Shown here one piece after another: positions 8,090 through 17,000 of a stretch of 64,000 bases of DNA (the stretch's first letter is position 1; each line of letters begins with the position of its first letter). The notes under the pieces were generated by a model, which searched no databases, was not told the DNA's origin, and saw nothing but the letters and a program-made list of their open reading frames with translations. The stretch is taken from positions 62,001 through 126,000 of the forward strand of contig CABQLY010000002.1 of the NCBI GenBank assembly GCA_902465155.1, in the 5' to 3' direction. The DNA comes from an uncultured Oscillospiraceae bacterium (GTDB lineage Bacteria; Bacillota; Clostridia; Oscillospirales; Acutalibacteraceae). Position numbers and translations under genes: made by a program.

Positions 8090-8788
8090 ATGCCATACTA
8101 TTATTACGGATTTGACTACACCTATTTAGTTTTTGTTTTGCCAGCGCTGCTTATTGCGCTGGTGGCGCAAATTAAGGTTAAAACAACCTTTCGTAAATAC
8201 GCTAAGGTTATGAACGCGCGCGGCCTTTCGGGTGCCGAGGTGGCCGCAAAAATTCTTTCATCCAACGGGGTTTTAGATGTTGCCGTGCAGCGTGTTTCCG
8301 GCAATTTAACCGACCATTTTGACCCCACCGCCCGGGTTATTCGGCTTTCCCAATCGGTGTACGACAGCCACAGCGTTGCCGCGGTTGGCGTTGCCGCGCA
8401 CGAGGCGGGGCACGCCCTGCAGTACACCGAGGATTATTTTCCTATTCGGCTGCGCGCGGCCATTATTCCAATTACAAAGGTTGGCTCGGCGCTTTCCTGG
8501 CCGCTGATTATTCTTGGCCTTGTTTTTAGCTTTGGCTTTTTAGTAAATTTGGGTATTATTCTTTTTTCGGCCGTTACGCTTTTTCAGCTGGTTACCCTGC
8601 CGGTAGAATTCAATGCCTCGCGCCGCGCGTTAAACATTTTGCAGCAGCAGGGCATTTTAGCGCCCGAGGAGCTTGGCGGCGCCCGAAAGGTGTTAACCGC
8701 CGCCGCAATGACCTATGTTGCCGCACTGCTGGTTTCGGTAATGCAGCTGTTAAGGTTAATTGCTTTATTCTCGAACCGTAGAGATTAA
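8090..8788 (+). CDS. Zinc-dependent membrane peptidase, YugP family
   Basis: Membrane protein of 232 residues. The first hydrophobic helix is TYLVFVLPALLIALVAQI. The zinc motif HEAGHALQY is near residue 103, and two more hydrophobic segments follow near 130-170, then another at the C-terminus. The family is a predicted neutral zinc metallopeptidase; its substrate is unknown. I chose ATG 8090 because AGGGGGA lies 6 bases before it and MPYYYYGFDYTYL is the usual beginning; ATG 8042 in the same frame also has a purine-rich site and would add 16 residues. Confidence 0.85.
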   Translation: MPYYYYGFDYTYLVFVLPALLIALVAQIKVKTTFRKYAKVMNARGLSGAEVAAKILSSNGVLDVAVQRVSGNLTDHFDPTARVIRLSQSVYDSHSVAAVGVAAHEAGHALQYTEDYFPIRLRAAIIPITKVGSALSWPLIILGLVFSFGFLVNLGIILFSAVTLFQLVTLPVEFNASRRALNILQQQGILAPEELGGARKVLTAAAMTYVAALLVSVMQLLRLIALFSNRRD

Positions 8789-8958
8789 TTTTAAAAAAAT
8801 AAATTACAACGGGTTTGCTGCCTGCAGGGTGGCTAACAATTAGGTATGTTAAGAATGTTGTAGAACAAAATTAGGGTACCTTGCGTGCCCGAACGGCAAC
8901 ATTTTTGGCGCTTGCCCTGCACCGGCTGCATGAACAGGCAAAAATTTAACTATACTAT

Positions 8959-8994
8959 TTACTGTAAATATTCTAATTACTATAAATATTCCAA
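8959..8994. repeat. 18-bp tandem repeat upstream of RNase J
   Basis: Two adjacent copies, TTACTGTAAATATTCTAA and TTACTATAAATATTCCAA, agree at 16 of 18 positions. The spacing is close to two helical turns, so it may be a direct-repeat operator. Confidence 0.6.
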
Positions 8995-9094
8995 AATACC
9001 GTTAAAAATTGCTGCCCTAAATATTATTAAAATTTACACAGTTAAATTGGCAACAAAGTAAAGTGTTTTGCCAATGTTTATTACTTTAAACACA

Positions 9095-9123
9095 TTCGCA
9101 CGGTACATGAATTTAGATATGAT
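9095..9123 (+). promoter_or_regulatory. Candidate promoter of RNase J gene
   Basis: TTCGCA (9095-9100), a 17-base spacer, then TATGAT (9118-9123). The -35 is imperfect. Confidence 0.45.
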
Positions 9124-9254
9124 ACAATACACGGTTTTCTTGCGCCGTAGCAAAGCGGGCGCGGGGATTTTTCGCTGCAGTTTTTGAAATATTGAATTTA
9201 TTCACCGCGAAGCGTTATTTAATATTACATATTGTTATTGGAGGTTTTATTTGA

Positions 9255-11168
9255 ATGAACAACGAAAGTAGCCAAAATGTTAAGACTACTAAAAAAAGAA
9301 CTGACGCCGCAAAGGTTGGCGGCGCAAAACGCTATTTTAAATCTAAATCAACCGGCGGAGCCGCAAAGCAGGCCGCAAAGGGCGCTGCCCCGGCAAAGTC
9401 AGCCAAAAAGCAGGCCGCCAAGCCGGCCGCCGCGGCGCAAGCTAAAAAACAACCGGCCAAAACGGCGGCAAAGCCGCAGCAAAAGCGCCGTTACAGCAAA
9501 AAAGCCAACGGCACGCCGCTGCACATTATTCCGCTTGGCGGGTTAGATGAAATTGGCAAAAATGTAACGGTTTACGAATATAACGGCGAAATGATCCTGG
9601 TAGACTGCGGAATGTCGTTCCCGGATGAGGACACCCCCGGCGTTGACATTATTATTCCCGATTTTACCTACCTTGTAAATAATAAAGATAAAATTAAGGG
9701 CCTGTTTGTAACCCACGGGCACGAGGACCACATTGGCGCTATTCCGTATTTATTAAAAAACTTTAATGTGCCAATTTACGCTACCCGGCTTACCATTGGC
9801 TTAATTGAGGGCAAGCTGCGGGAGCACCGGTTGATCAGCTTGGCAAAGCTGAATGTGGTAAACGCGGGGCAAACCGTTAAGCTGGGCAATTTTTCGGTAG
9901 AATTTATTCATGTAAACCACTCTATTCCGGACGCGGTTGGCTTTGCTATTACCACCCCGGCCGGCGTTGTGGTGCACACGGGGGATTATAAAATAGATAC
10001 CACCCCAATAGACGACCAGATAATTGATTTAGGCCGTTTTGCCGAGCTGGGCAAGCAGGGGGTATTGGCGCTGCTCTCCGATTCCACCAACGCCGAGCGC
10101 CCGGGCTACACCCCTTCGGAGCGTGTGGTTGGGGAATCCTTTTCAAAATTATTTAGCCAGGCGGGCAAGCACCGCATTATTGTTGCAACCTTTTCTTCTA
10201 ACATTCACCGTATTCAGCAAATTATTGATGAGGCGCACCGCTGCGGCCGTAAGGTAGCTGTTTCGGGCCGCAGTATGACAAATGTTGTAAATGTTGCTTC
10301 GGAGTTAGGGTATTTAAAGGTGCCCGAAAACACCATGATCAGCATTGATATGATTGACCGGTTTATGCCGGAGCAAATTGTGGTGGTAACAACCGGCAGT
10401 CAGGGCGAGCCGCTTTCGGCCCTGCACCGCATGGCCTACGGCGACCACCGCCAGGTTGGCATTGTACCGGGCGATATGATTATTATTTCGGCCACCCCCA
10501 TTCCCGGTAACGAAAAAACCGTTAGCAAGGTTATTAACGAGCTGATGAAGCAAAAAGCGCGCGTAGTTTACGAAAAAATGTACGATGTGCATGTTTCGGG
10601 CCACGCCTGCCAGGAAGAATTAAAGCTCATGATCAACCTGGTGCAGCCAAAATATTTTATTCCGGTACACGGCGAGCAAAAGCACCTGCACAAAAACGCC
10701 GGGCTGGCTAAGGTTATGGGTATTCCGGAGGAAAACATTTTAATTACCGGAATTGGCCATTGCATTGAGCTGACCCAAAACAGCATGAAGGTTACCGAAA
10801 CCGTTCCGGCCGGCCGCGTGTTGGTAGACGGTTTAGGCGTTGGCGATGTTGGCAGCGTGGTGTTGCGCGACCGTATTCATTTATCGGAGGACGGCATTAT
10901 TATTGTAGTAATGTCTATTGACCGCATAAGTAAAGAGGTGGTTGCCGGGCCAAGCGTTATTTCTCGCGGGTTTGTTTATGTGCGGGAGTCGGAAAAGCTA
11001 ATGGACGCCGCAACCGAGCGGGCCTGCCAGGCTATTGAAAACTGCTTTGTTTCCGGCGTGAGGGACTGGAACACCATTAAAGGCAGCGTGCGGGACAGCG
11101 TTTCAAAATATCTTTACGAAAAAACGCGCCGCAGCCCAATGGTGCTGCCCATTATTATGGAAGTTTAA
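9255..11168 (+). CDS. rnj: Ribonuclease J with Lys/Ala-rich N-terminal extension
   Basis: Metallo-beta-lactamase/beta-CASP ribonuclease, 5'-3' exo- and endonuclease for mRNA decay and rRNA maturation. The core begins near residue 85 with LHIIPLGGLDEIGKNVTVYE. The zinc motif is THGHEDHIGAIPYL, and later motifs include HTGDYKID, the beta-CASP ATFSSNIHR, and VSGHACQEELK. The first 80 or so residues are an almost pure Lys/Ala/Pro/Gln tract, so the protein reaches 637 residues against about 555 for the usual enzyme; the extension is probably disordered and may bind RNA. ATG 9255 follows GGAGG at 10 bases. Confidence 0.93.
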   Translation: MNNESSQNVKTTKKRTDAAKVGGAKRYFKSKSTGGAAKQAAKGAAPAKSAKKQAAKPAAAAQAKKQPAKTAAKPQQKRRYSKKANGTPLHIIPLGGLDEIGKNVTVYEYNGEMILVDCGMSFPDEDTPGVDIIIPDFTYLVNNKDKIKGLFVTHGHEDHIGAIPYLLKNFNVPIYATRLTIGLIEGKLREHRLISLAKLNVVNAGQTVKLGNFSVEFIHVNHSIPDAVGFAITTPAGVVVHTGDYKIDTTPIDDQIIDLGRFAELGKQGVLALLSDSTNAERPGYTPSERVVGESFSKLFSQAGKHRIIVATFSSNIHRIQQIIDEAHRCGRKVAVSGRSMTNVVNVASELGYLKVPENTMISIDMIDRFMPEQIVVVTTGSQGEPLSALHRMAYGDHRQVGIVPGDMIIISATPIPGNEKTVSKVINELMKQKARVVYEKMYDVHVSGHACQEELKLMINLVQPKYFIPVHGEQKHLHKNAGLAKVMGIPEENILITGIGHCIELTQNSMKVTETVPAGRVLVDGLGVGDVGSVVLRDRIHLSEDGIIIVVMSIDRISKEVVAGPSVISRGFVYVRESEKLMDAATERACQAIENCFVSGVRDWNTIKGSVRDSVSKYLYEKTRRSPMVLPIIMEV

Positions 11169-11231
11169 GTTTTTAAGAATTATTTTAAGCAAAATTAAGG
11201 TTAAAAATAAAGCTAAAAAGGCGGTGGTTTT

Positions 11232-13205
11232 TTGTTTAAACGGGTAAGCGGATTTTTTACCGTTTATTTTGTGTTGCTTTTGTTTTTAGGGCTGCAAACC
11301 GGCGCCTTTTGGTTTTACAGTAAGCCTTGCTTTTTTGCCTCGTTAACCGTTTTTTTAGGGCTGCTGGCGTTGGTTATTTGGCAGGTTGTTAGCTTTGGCG
11401 TTCGCATGAACCGGCTAATTACCGGTATTAACGCCGACCTACATTCCGGTGTTTCCGACGCGCTTTCGGCTTTTAATATTCCCATTTTAATTACCGGAGA
11501 AAAAGACGAAATTATTTGGTACAACAACCTGTTTTTGCAAGAGGTTTACCAAAACGGCGATTTGCTGGTTGGCAAGCCCTTAGAACGGCTGCTGGGGCAG
11601 GATAACATGACCGCCCTGCTGCAAAACAAAAAGGTTACCCTGCGAATGGACCGCCGCTATTTTGATTTGTATGTAACCAACTACCGGCACCTGGGGCACA
11701 AGCAGCGCATTGTTTGTTTTATTGAAACCACCGCTGCCATTCAGCTCTCGCGCGAGTACCGTATGAGCCGCCCGGCCGTTGCCTTTGTGGTGTTAGATAA
11801 TTTAGAGGAGCTGACCCGCAATTTGCGGGACAGTGAGCGCAACGCCGTTAGCTCTAAGGTGCAAACCGCTTTGGAGGATTGGTTTAACTCGGTAAACGGC
11901 ATTAGCCGCCGCATTTCGGGCGAGCGCTATGTATTTGTTTTTGAGCAGCGGGATTTATTAAAATTTATTCAAGATAAATTTAACATTTTAAATGTAGTGC
12001 GCGCGTTAGAGCTAAATAACCACGGCCACGCCACCATTTCTATTGGCGTAGGGCAGGGGGAAAATTTGCGTGCGTGCGAGGAGCACGCCTCTTTGGCGTT
12101 AGATATGGCCTTAGGCCGCGGCGGCGATCAGGTTGCCCTGCGGCGGCCGGACGGCAGCTTTCAGTTCTTTGGGGGTCACACCGCAGCAGGGGCCAAGCGC
12201 AGCCGGGTACGGGCAAGAATTGTTGCCAGCGCGCTGGGTGAGCTGGCCGATAACAGCAAGCGGGTTGTGATTATGGGGCATCGGTTTGCCGACGCTGATT
12301 GTTTTGGTGCAGCCTTTGCGCTGGCAACGGCAATTTTAAAACGCACCGGGCGCGAAACCTACATAGCTTTAAACGAAAAAACCGCTTTAATTCACCCGGT
12401 TTTGCAGCGCATTACGGCACTTTCGGGCGCCCGACCGCCTATTATTGACCCTACCGAGCTAACGCCAATTGTAGACGCGCAAACGCTGTTGATTGTGGTA
12501 GATACGCACCGGCCGGCGCTGGTTGAATTTGCGCCGCTGTTAGAGCTGGCCGGGCACATTGTTGTAATTGACCACCACCGCAAAGCCGTAGATTACATTA
12601 ACAACGCCGTTATTTTTTACCACGAAACGGCGGCCTCCTCGGCTTGCGAAATGGTTAGCGAGCTGCTGGAATATTTAAACGAAAACAGCGTTGGCCGGGC
12701 CGAGGCCGAGGCCCTTTTGGCCGGCATTGTGTTAGATACTAAAAATTACTGCCTGAACACCGGGGTGCGCACCTTTGAGGCTTCGGCGTTTTTGCGGCAG
12801 CGCGGCGCCGACCCCATTGCCGTAAAAAAGCTGTTTTCCGATTCTATGGCCGAATACAAAATTAAAAGCGCGGTTATTTCAACCTCTAAGCAGTACAAAA
12901 GCTGCGCCATTGCGGTAAACGGAAAAAACGACGGCAGCGAGGAATCTCGCCGCATTATTTCCTCGCAGGCGGCAGATGAGCTTTTAAATGTTTCGGGCAT
13001 ACGGGCCTCGTTTGTAATGTACAAAATCGGGCAGACCGTTAACATTTCGGCACGGTCGTTCGGTGAAATAAATGTTCAGCTGATTATGGAATCGCTGGGC
13101 GGCGGCGGGCACCGCATGATGGCGGCCTGCCAGCTGGAAAACAGCGATTTTGCAGCAGCTGAAAAACAGTTGCTTTTGGCAATTGACGAGTATGAGAAAG
13201 GTTGA
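11232..13205 (+). CDS. gdpP: Cyclic-di-AMP phosphodiesterase GdpP
   Basis: Membrane-bound DHH/DHHA1 phosphodiesterase hydrolysing c-di-AMP to pApA, 657 residues. Two N-terminal membrane segments (about 7-25 and 30-55) are followed by a PAS-like domain, a degenerate GGDEF domain (about 170-300) and the DHH domain. The metal motifs are MGHRFADADCFGAA and VVIDHHRKAVDY, and DHHA1 ends with GGGGHRMMAACQ. The first DHH block shows HRFADAD rather than a plain HxxADxD spelling, but the metal ligands are in place. TTG 11232 follows AAAGGCGGTGG. It overlaps the upstream reach of rplI, and gdpP-rplI-dnaB is the classic Firmicutes order. Confidence 0.92.
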   Translation: MFKRVSGFFTVYFVLLLFLGLQTGAFWFYSKPCFFASLTVFLGLLALVIWQVVSFGVRMNRLITGINADLHSGVSDALSAFNIPILITGEKDEIIWYNNLFLQEVYQNGDLLVGKPLERLLGQDNMTALLQNKKVTLRMDRRYFDLYVTNYRHLGHKQRIVCFIETTAAIQLSREYRMSRPAVAFVVLDNLEELTRNLRDSERNAVSSKVQTALEDWFNSVNGISRRISGERYVFVFEQRDLLKFIQDKFNILNVVRALELNNHGHATISIGVGQGENLRACEEHASLALDMALGRGGDQVALRRPDGSFQFFGGHTAAGAKRSRVRARIVASALGELADNSKRVVIMGHRFADADCFGAAFALATAILKRTGRETYIALNEKTALIHPVLQRITALSGARPPIIDPTELTPIVDAQTLLIVVDTHRPALVEFAPLLELAGHIVVIDHHRKAVDYINNAVIFYHETAASSACEMVSELLEYLNENSVGRAEAEALLAGIVLDTKNYCLNTGVRTFEASAFLRQRGADPIAVKKLFSDSMAEYKIKSAVISTSKQYKSCAIAVNGKNDGSEESRRIISSQAADELLNVSGIRASFVMYKIGQTVNISARSFGEINVQLIMESLGGGGHRMMAACQLENSDFAAAEKQLLLAIDEYEKG

Positions 13206-13210
13206 TTTTT

Positions 13211-13654
13211 ATGAAGGTAATTTTACTGGCAGATGTGAAAGGCAAGGGTAAAAAGGGCGAGCTTTGCAATGTTTCCGACGGGTACGCCCGCAACTTTTTG
13301 TTCCCTAAAAATTTGGCGGTAGAGGCCAACGCCAGCGCCATGAATGAGCTGCGCGGCCGGGAGGAGGCTAAAGCCCACCACTTAGCCGAGGAGAAAAAGG
13401 CCGCTCAGGAGCTGGCCGCTTTGTTAAACGGCAAAACCGTTACGGTGGCCGCCAAGGCCGGCAGCAGCGGTAAGCTGTTTGGCGCGGTAACGGCCAAAGA
13501 AGTCGCCGCCGCTATTTTTGAAACCTTTAAGGTAGAAATTGACCGCCGTAAAATGAGCATGGCCGACATTAAGCAGTTTGGCGAATATTCGGCCGAAATT
13601 AAGCTGTACAACGGCATTACCGCAACCGTTACGGTACAGGTTAAGGAAGCGTAA
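13211..13654 (+). CDS. rplI: 50S ribosomal protein L9
   Basis: Structural protein of the large subunit, 147 residues. The N-domain is MKVILLADVKGKGKKGELCNV followed by VSDGYARNFLFPKNLA, then a long connecting helix (about 40-75) and the C-domain with GSSGKLFGAVTAKEVA. ATG 13211 gives the standard start; a TTG nine bases earlier overlaps the gdpP stop. The gap to dnaB is one base. Confidence 0.97.
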   Translation: MKVILLADVKGKGKKGELCNVSDGYARNFLFPKNLAVEANASAMNELRGREEAKAHHLAEEKKAAQELAALLNGKTVTVAAKAGSSGKLFGAVTAKEVAAAIFETFKVEIDRRKMSMADIKQFGEYSAEIKLYNGITATVTVQVKEA

Positions 13655-13655
13655 T

Positions 13656-15065
13656 ATGGCCGAGAAAAAGTTTTCGCAAAACGGTGCGGATGTGAACGCG
13701 CTGGATTTTGGCGACGCGGCCGTTTTGCCCTTTTCGGTAGAGGCGGAGCAATCGGTTTTAGGGTCGATTATTATTGACCCTAAATGTTACCTGCGCGCGG
13801 CAACGATGCTGAAAAACGATTATTTTTATTTGCCCCAGCATCGAGAAATTTACGCCGCCTTAACCGAGATGTTTGAAAAAAACCAGCCGGTAGATATTGT
13901 AACGCTGCTGGAAAAACTAAAGGGCCGCGGTGTTTACGACGACGCCGGCGGTAAGGCCTACCTAACCCAAATTATTCAAACGGTGCCCTCTACGGCAAAT
14001 GTTGAAAACTACATTGCCATTGTGCGGGACAAGTATTTTGCCCGCAGCCTGCTGGCGGCCGCTAAAGGGATTATTAAAGATATTAACGAAAACACCTTAG
14101 ATTCTAACCTGCTTTTAGACCGCGCCGAGCAGCAGATTTACGACATTCGGCAGGGCCGCGAAAACACCGATTTAGTGCACATAAAATCGGTTATTATTAA
14201 CGAAACCTACGACCGGCTGCACAAAATTGCCGACCCGGAAACGCGCAGCGATTTTATTGGGATTCCCTGCGGAATAGGGGAGCTGGACAAAACCTTGACC
14301 GGGCTGAATAAATCGGATCTGATTATTTTAGGCGCACGCCCCGGTATGGGTAAAACCTCGTTCGCGTTAAACATTGCGCGCAATGTTGCGGTAAACGCGG
14401 GTAAAACCGTTTGCTTTTTTTCGCTGGAAATGACGCGTGACCAGCTGGCTCAGCGCCTGCTTTCTAACGAGGCGGCTATTGAAAGCAGCCACCTGCGCGA
14501 TTCCTCTTTAATGACCGATGACGAGTGGACGCGCCTGGCACAGGCTTCGGAGCAGCTTTCAAACGCCGAGCTGTATTTAGATGAAACCTCGAACATTACG
14601 GTGCCGGAAATGAAAGCAAAGCTGCGCCGCATGAAAAAGGTTGACTTGGTAATTATTGACTATTTGGGTTTAATGCACTCGGCCACGGCGAAGGAAAATC
14701 GTGTGCAGGAGGTTTCTGACATTACCCGGAATCTTAAAATAATGGCAAAAGAGCTTATGGTGCCGGTTATTGTTTGCTCGCAGCTAAGCCGTGGAACCGA
14801 GGTTAAGGGAAAATCGCACCGCCCGCAGCTGGCCGATTTGCGTGAATCCGGCTCCATTGAGCAGGACGCCGACATTGTTTTGTTTTTGTACCGTGAAAAG
14901 TATTACGACGCCGAAAATACCGACCCAAACCAGGCCGGTGACCCAAACCAAGCCGAATGTATTGTAGCCAAAAACCGGCACGGCGAGGTTAAAACCATTC
15001 CCCTTTGCTGGGACGGCCAGTTTACCCGCTTTACGGCGCCTACGGATGTTTACGATGAACCGTAA
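13656..15065 (+). CDS. dnaB: Replicative DNA helicase DnaB/DnaC
   Basis: Hexameric replication fork helicase, 469 residues. The N-terminal domain shows LPFSVEAEQSVLGSIIIDP and the C-terminal RecA-like domain carries Walker A GARPGMGKTSFAL. Walker B lies in DLVIIDYLGLM, and the DNA-binding loop and arginine finger region follows as QLSRGTEVKGKSHRPQLADL then RESGSIEQDADIV. ATG 13656 comes directly after the L9 stop, with GGAAG about 8 bases upstream. A short Asp/Asn/Pro/Gln duplication (DPNQAGDPNQAE) occurs near the C-terminus. The last bases overlap tilS. No intein is seen. Confidence 0.95.
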   Translation: MAEKKFSQNGADVNALDFGDAAVLPFSVEAEQSVLGSIIIDPKCYLRAATMLKNDYFYLPQHREIYAALTEMFEKNQPVDIVTLLEKLKGRGVYDDAGGKAYLTQIIQTVPSTANVENYIAIVRDKYFARSLLAAAKGIIKDINENTLDSNLLLDRAEQQIYDIRQGRENTDLVHIKSVIINETYDRLHKIADPETRSDFIGIPCGIGELDKTLTGLNKSDLIILGARPGMGKTSFALNIARNVAVNAGKTVCFFSLEMTRDQLAQRLLSNEAAIESSHLRDSSLMTDDEWTRLAQASEQLSNAELYLDETSNITVPEMKAKLRRMKKVDLVIIDYLGLMHSATAKENRVQEVSDITRNLKIMAKELMVPVIVCSQLSRGTEVKGKSHRPQLADLRESGSIEQDADIVLFLYREKYYDAENTDPNQAGDPNQAECIVAKNRHGEVKTIPLCWDGQFTRFTAPTDVYDEP

Positions 15066-16362
15066 CAGCTTTTTAACCGCCCTGCAGGCCTTAGCACCGT
15101 TAAAGGGGCAAACAATTTGCGCGGCGCTTTCCGGCGGGGCCGATTCGGTTGCCCTTTTACACTTGCTTTGCAGCACTGCCGAGGCCGGCGGTTTTACAGT
15201 AACGGCCGTTCATGTAAACCACGGGTTGCGCGGGCCGGAGGCTGACCGCGATGAGCAATTTTGTCGCAGCCTTTGCCGGCAGCAGCAGGTTTTGCTAACC
15301 GTTTTTAAGGTGAATTGCCAAAGCGAGCGCCAACCGGGCGAAAGCACCGAGCTTTGCGCCAGACGCCTGCGCTACGCTTGCTTTGAAAAGGTGCCTGCCA
15401 ATTACATAGCTACCGCACACCACGCCGATGACGCCGCCGAAACCTTTTTGCTTAATTTTGCGCGCGGCAGCGGGCTAAAGGGGCTGTGCGGTATTCCGCC
15501 AAGGCGGGGGCGCTATTTACGGCCGCTGCTGGACTTTAGCCGGGAGCAGCTGCTTTTGTACCTAAAAAGCCAAGGGCTTAGCTTTGTAACCGACAGCACC
15601 AATTTGCAGCCAACCGCCTGCAGCCGCAACCGCCTGCGGCACCGGGTTTTGCCCGAATTAAAGCAAATTAACAGCAATTTTTCGCAAACGGCGGCGCGCA
15701 ATTTTAAGCTGCTAAGGGCCGACAGCGAATTTTTAGAGCAAACCGCAGCCACGGTTTTTAAAAGCGTTAACACCAAGCGCGGGCTTTTGGTTTTGCCGCT
15801 GCGGCAGCAGCACCCGGCCATTGCCGCCAGGGTGGTGCAGCAGTATTTGGCGCTGTTTGGCTGTCGGGCCGACGCCTTGCACCAAGAGGCCGTTTTGGCC
15901 TTACTAAACGGGCAAAGGGGCGGCAGGGTTCAGCTGTTTGGCAACCTTTTTTGCGCGGTGCGCGGCGGTTATTTGTACTGCGTGAGGCAACAGCCGCTGC
16001 AATACAGCGTTCAAACCAAAGTAATTTTAAGCGAAAACCCGCTGCACGAGCTTAAAATTAACAATTTGTTATTAAAAAACGCAATAGACTATGATAAAAT
16101 ACAAAATGAATTTAAAATAAGGGTGCGCCAGCCGGGGGATTGTTTTATGCCCGCCGGCAGCCGCTGTACCAAGGCGGTGCGCCGCCTGCAGGCCGAGGCT
16201 GGTATTCCGCCCGAGCAGCGCAGCTACGCCCCCCTTGCGGCCGATGACGGCGGCGTTATTTGGGGGCTTGAAATTGGCGTTGCAAGCCGCGTAGCCGTTA
16301 GCGGGCAAACCCGAAAAATTTTAATTTTTACCGTGCAGCAAAAAAATAAAACGCCAAATTAG
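15055..16362 (+). CDS. tilS: tRNA(Ile)-lysidine synthase
   Basis: ATP-dependent enzyme converting C34 of the CAU-anticodon tRNA-Ile to lysidine. The PP-loop is AALSGGADSVALLHLL near residue 25, and the partner motif ATAHHADDAAETFLLNFARG follows. The C-terminal TilS domain begins IRVRQPGDCFMPAG. Length is 435. The start is ATG 15055 inside the dnaB end; ATG 15046 in frame is an alternative. It is followed by hpt and ftsH, the conserved Firmicutes arrangement. Confidence 0.93.
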   Translation: MNRNSFLTALQALAPLKGQTICAALSGGADSVALLHLLCSTAEAGGFTVTAVHVNHGLRGPEADRDEQFCRSLCRQQQVLLTVFKVNCQSERQPGESTELCARRLRYACFEKVPANYIATAHHADDAAETFLLNFARGSGLKGLCGIPPRRGRYLRPLLDFSREQLLLYLKSQGLSFVTDSTNLQPTACSRNRLRHRVLPELKQINSNFSQTAARNFKLLRADSEFLEQTAATVFKSVNTKRGLLVLPLRQQHPAIAARVVQQYLALFGCRADALHQEAVLALLNGQRGGRVQLFGNLFCAVRGGYLYCVRQQPLQYSVQTKVILSENPLHELKINNLLLKNAIDYDKIQNEFKIRVRQPGDCFMPAGSRCTKAVRRLQAEAGIPPEQRSYAPLAADDGGVIWGLEIGVASRVAVSGQTRKILIFTVQQKNKTPN

Positions 16363-16371
16363 CGGCGTTTT
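16348..16371 (+). terminator. Weak hairpin at tilS stop
   Basis: AAAACGCC (16348-16355) pairs with GGCGTTTT (16364-16371). The loop contains the tilS stop codon and only four T residues follow the GC stem, so termination is probably partial. Confidence 0.4.
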
Positions 16372-16376
16372 GGCAG

Positions 16377-16424
16377 TATAAAAATAAAAGTTTACCTTTA
16401 AAGCAATATAAAAATAAAGGTTTA
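16377..16424. repeat. Direct repeat upstream of hpt
   Basis: TATAAAAATAAAAGTTTA (16377-16394) and TATAAAAATAAAGGTTTA (16407-16424) differ at one position and lie 30 bases apart, about three helical turns. Confidence 0.6.
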
Positions 16425-16445
16425 AAAATTCAGGGGAATAGTACA

Positions 16446-16988
16446 ATGGTTTTAGATAATGATATTGAAAGAGTCCTTTTTACCCAAGAGCAGATTCGTG
16501 CCATTTTAAAGCGCCTGGGTCAACAAATTACCAACGATTACCAAGGCAAAAACCTACTGCTGGTTGGCATTTTAAAGGGCAGCGTTGTTTTTATGGCCGA
16601 TTTAATGCGCGAGATTGATTTAAAATGCAAAATAGATTTTATGGCCCTTTCCTCCTACGGGGATTCTACCCGCTCCAGCGGTGTGGTTCGCGTTTTAAAA
16701 GACCTTACCACCGACATTAACGGGTATGATGTTTTGGTTATCGAGGATATTTTAGACAGCGGCAACACCCTTTCGCACCTAAAGCAGATGCTGGAGCTAA
16801 GAAAGCCGCGTTCTTTAAAAATCTGCACTTTTTTTGACAAACCCGAACGCCGCGTGGTAGATTTAAAGGCCGATTATGTCGGCGCCGTTATTCCGGATGA
16901 ATTCATTGTTGGCTACGGGTTAGATTATGCCGAAGTTTATCGTAATTTACCTTATGTTGGCGTATTAAAGCCGGAACAATATCAATAA
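16446..16988 (+). CDS. hpt: Hypoxanthine phosphoribosyltransferase
   Basis: Salvages hypoxanthine and guanine with PRPP to IMP and GMP; 180 residues, cytoplasmic. The PRPP loop is VLVIEDILDSGNTLSHL near residue 95-112, the early block LLVGILKGSVVFMADLMREI binds pyrophosphate, and VGYGLDYAEVYRNLPYVG is the C-terminal signature. ATG 16446 is preceded by CAGGGGAA. It lies between tilS and ftsH as in Bacillus and clostridia. Confidence 0.96.
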   Translation: MVLDNDIERVLFTQEQIRAILKRLGQQITNDYQGKNLLLVGILKGSVVFMADLMREIDLKCKIDFMALSSYGDSTRSSGVVRVLKDLTTDINGYDVLVIEDILDSGNTLSHLKQMLELRKPRSLKICTFFDKPERRVVDLKADYVGAVIPDEFIVGYGLDYAEVYRNLPYVGVLKPEQYQ

Positions 16989-17000
16989 GGATGTGTGAGT

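Larger units (their letters stand above)
8789..9254. other. AT-rich leader region before RNase J
   Basis: This 466-base gap has no plausible gene. It contains an 18-base tandem repeat (8959-8994), the inverted repeat TTGGCAA/TTGCCAA (9047-9074) and a candidate promoter (9095-9123). Transcription from that promoter would leave a leader of about 120 bases with GC-rich stretches. Confidence 0.5.

Noticed and set aside
9277..9546. Alternative Arg/Pro/Lys-rich frame at the RNase J start
   Set aside because: It is the +1 frame shadow of the Lys/Ala-rich extension; no ribosome site.
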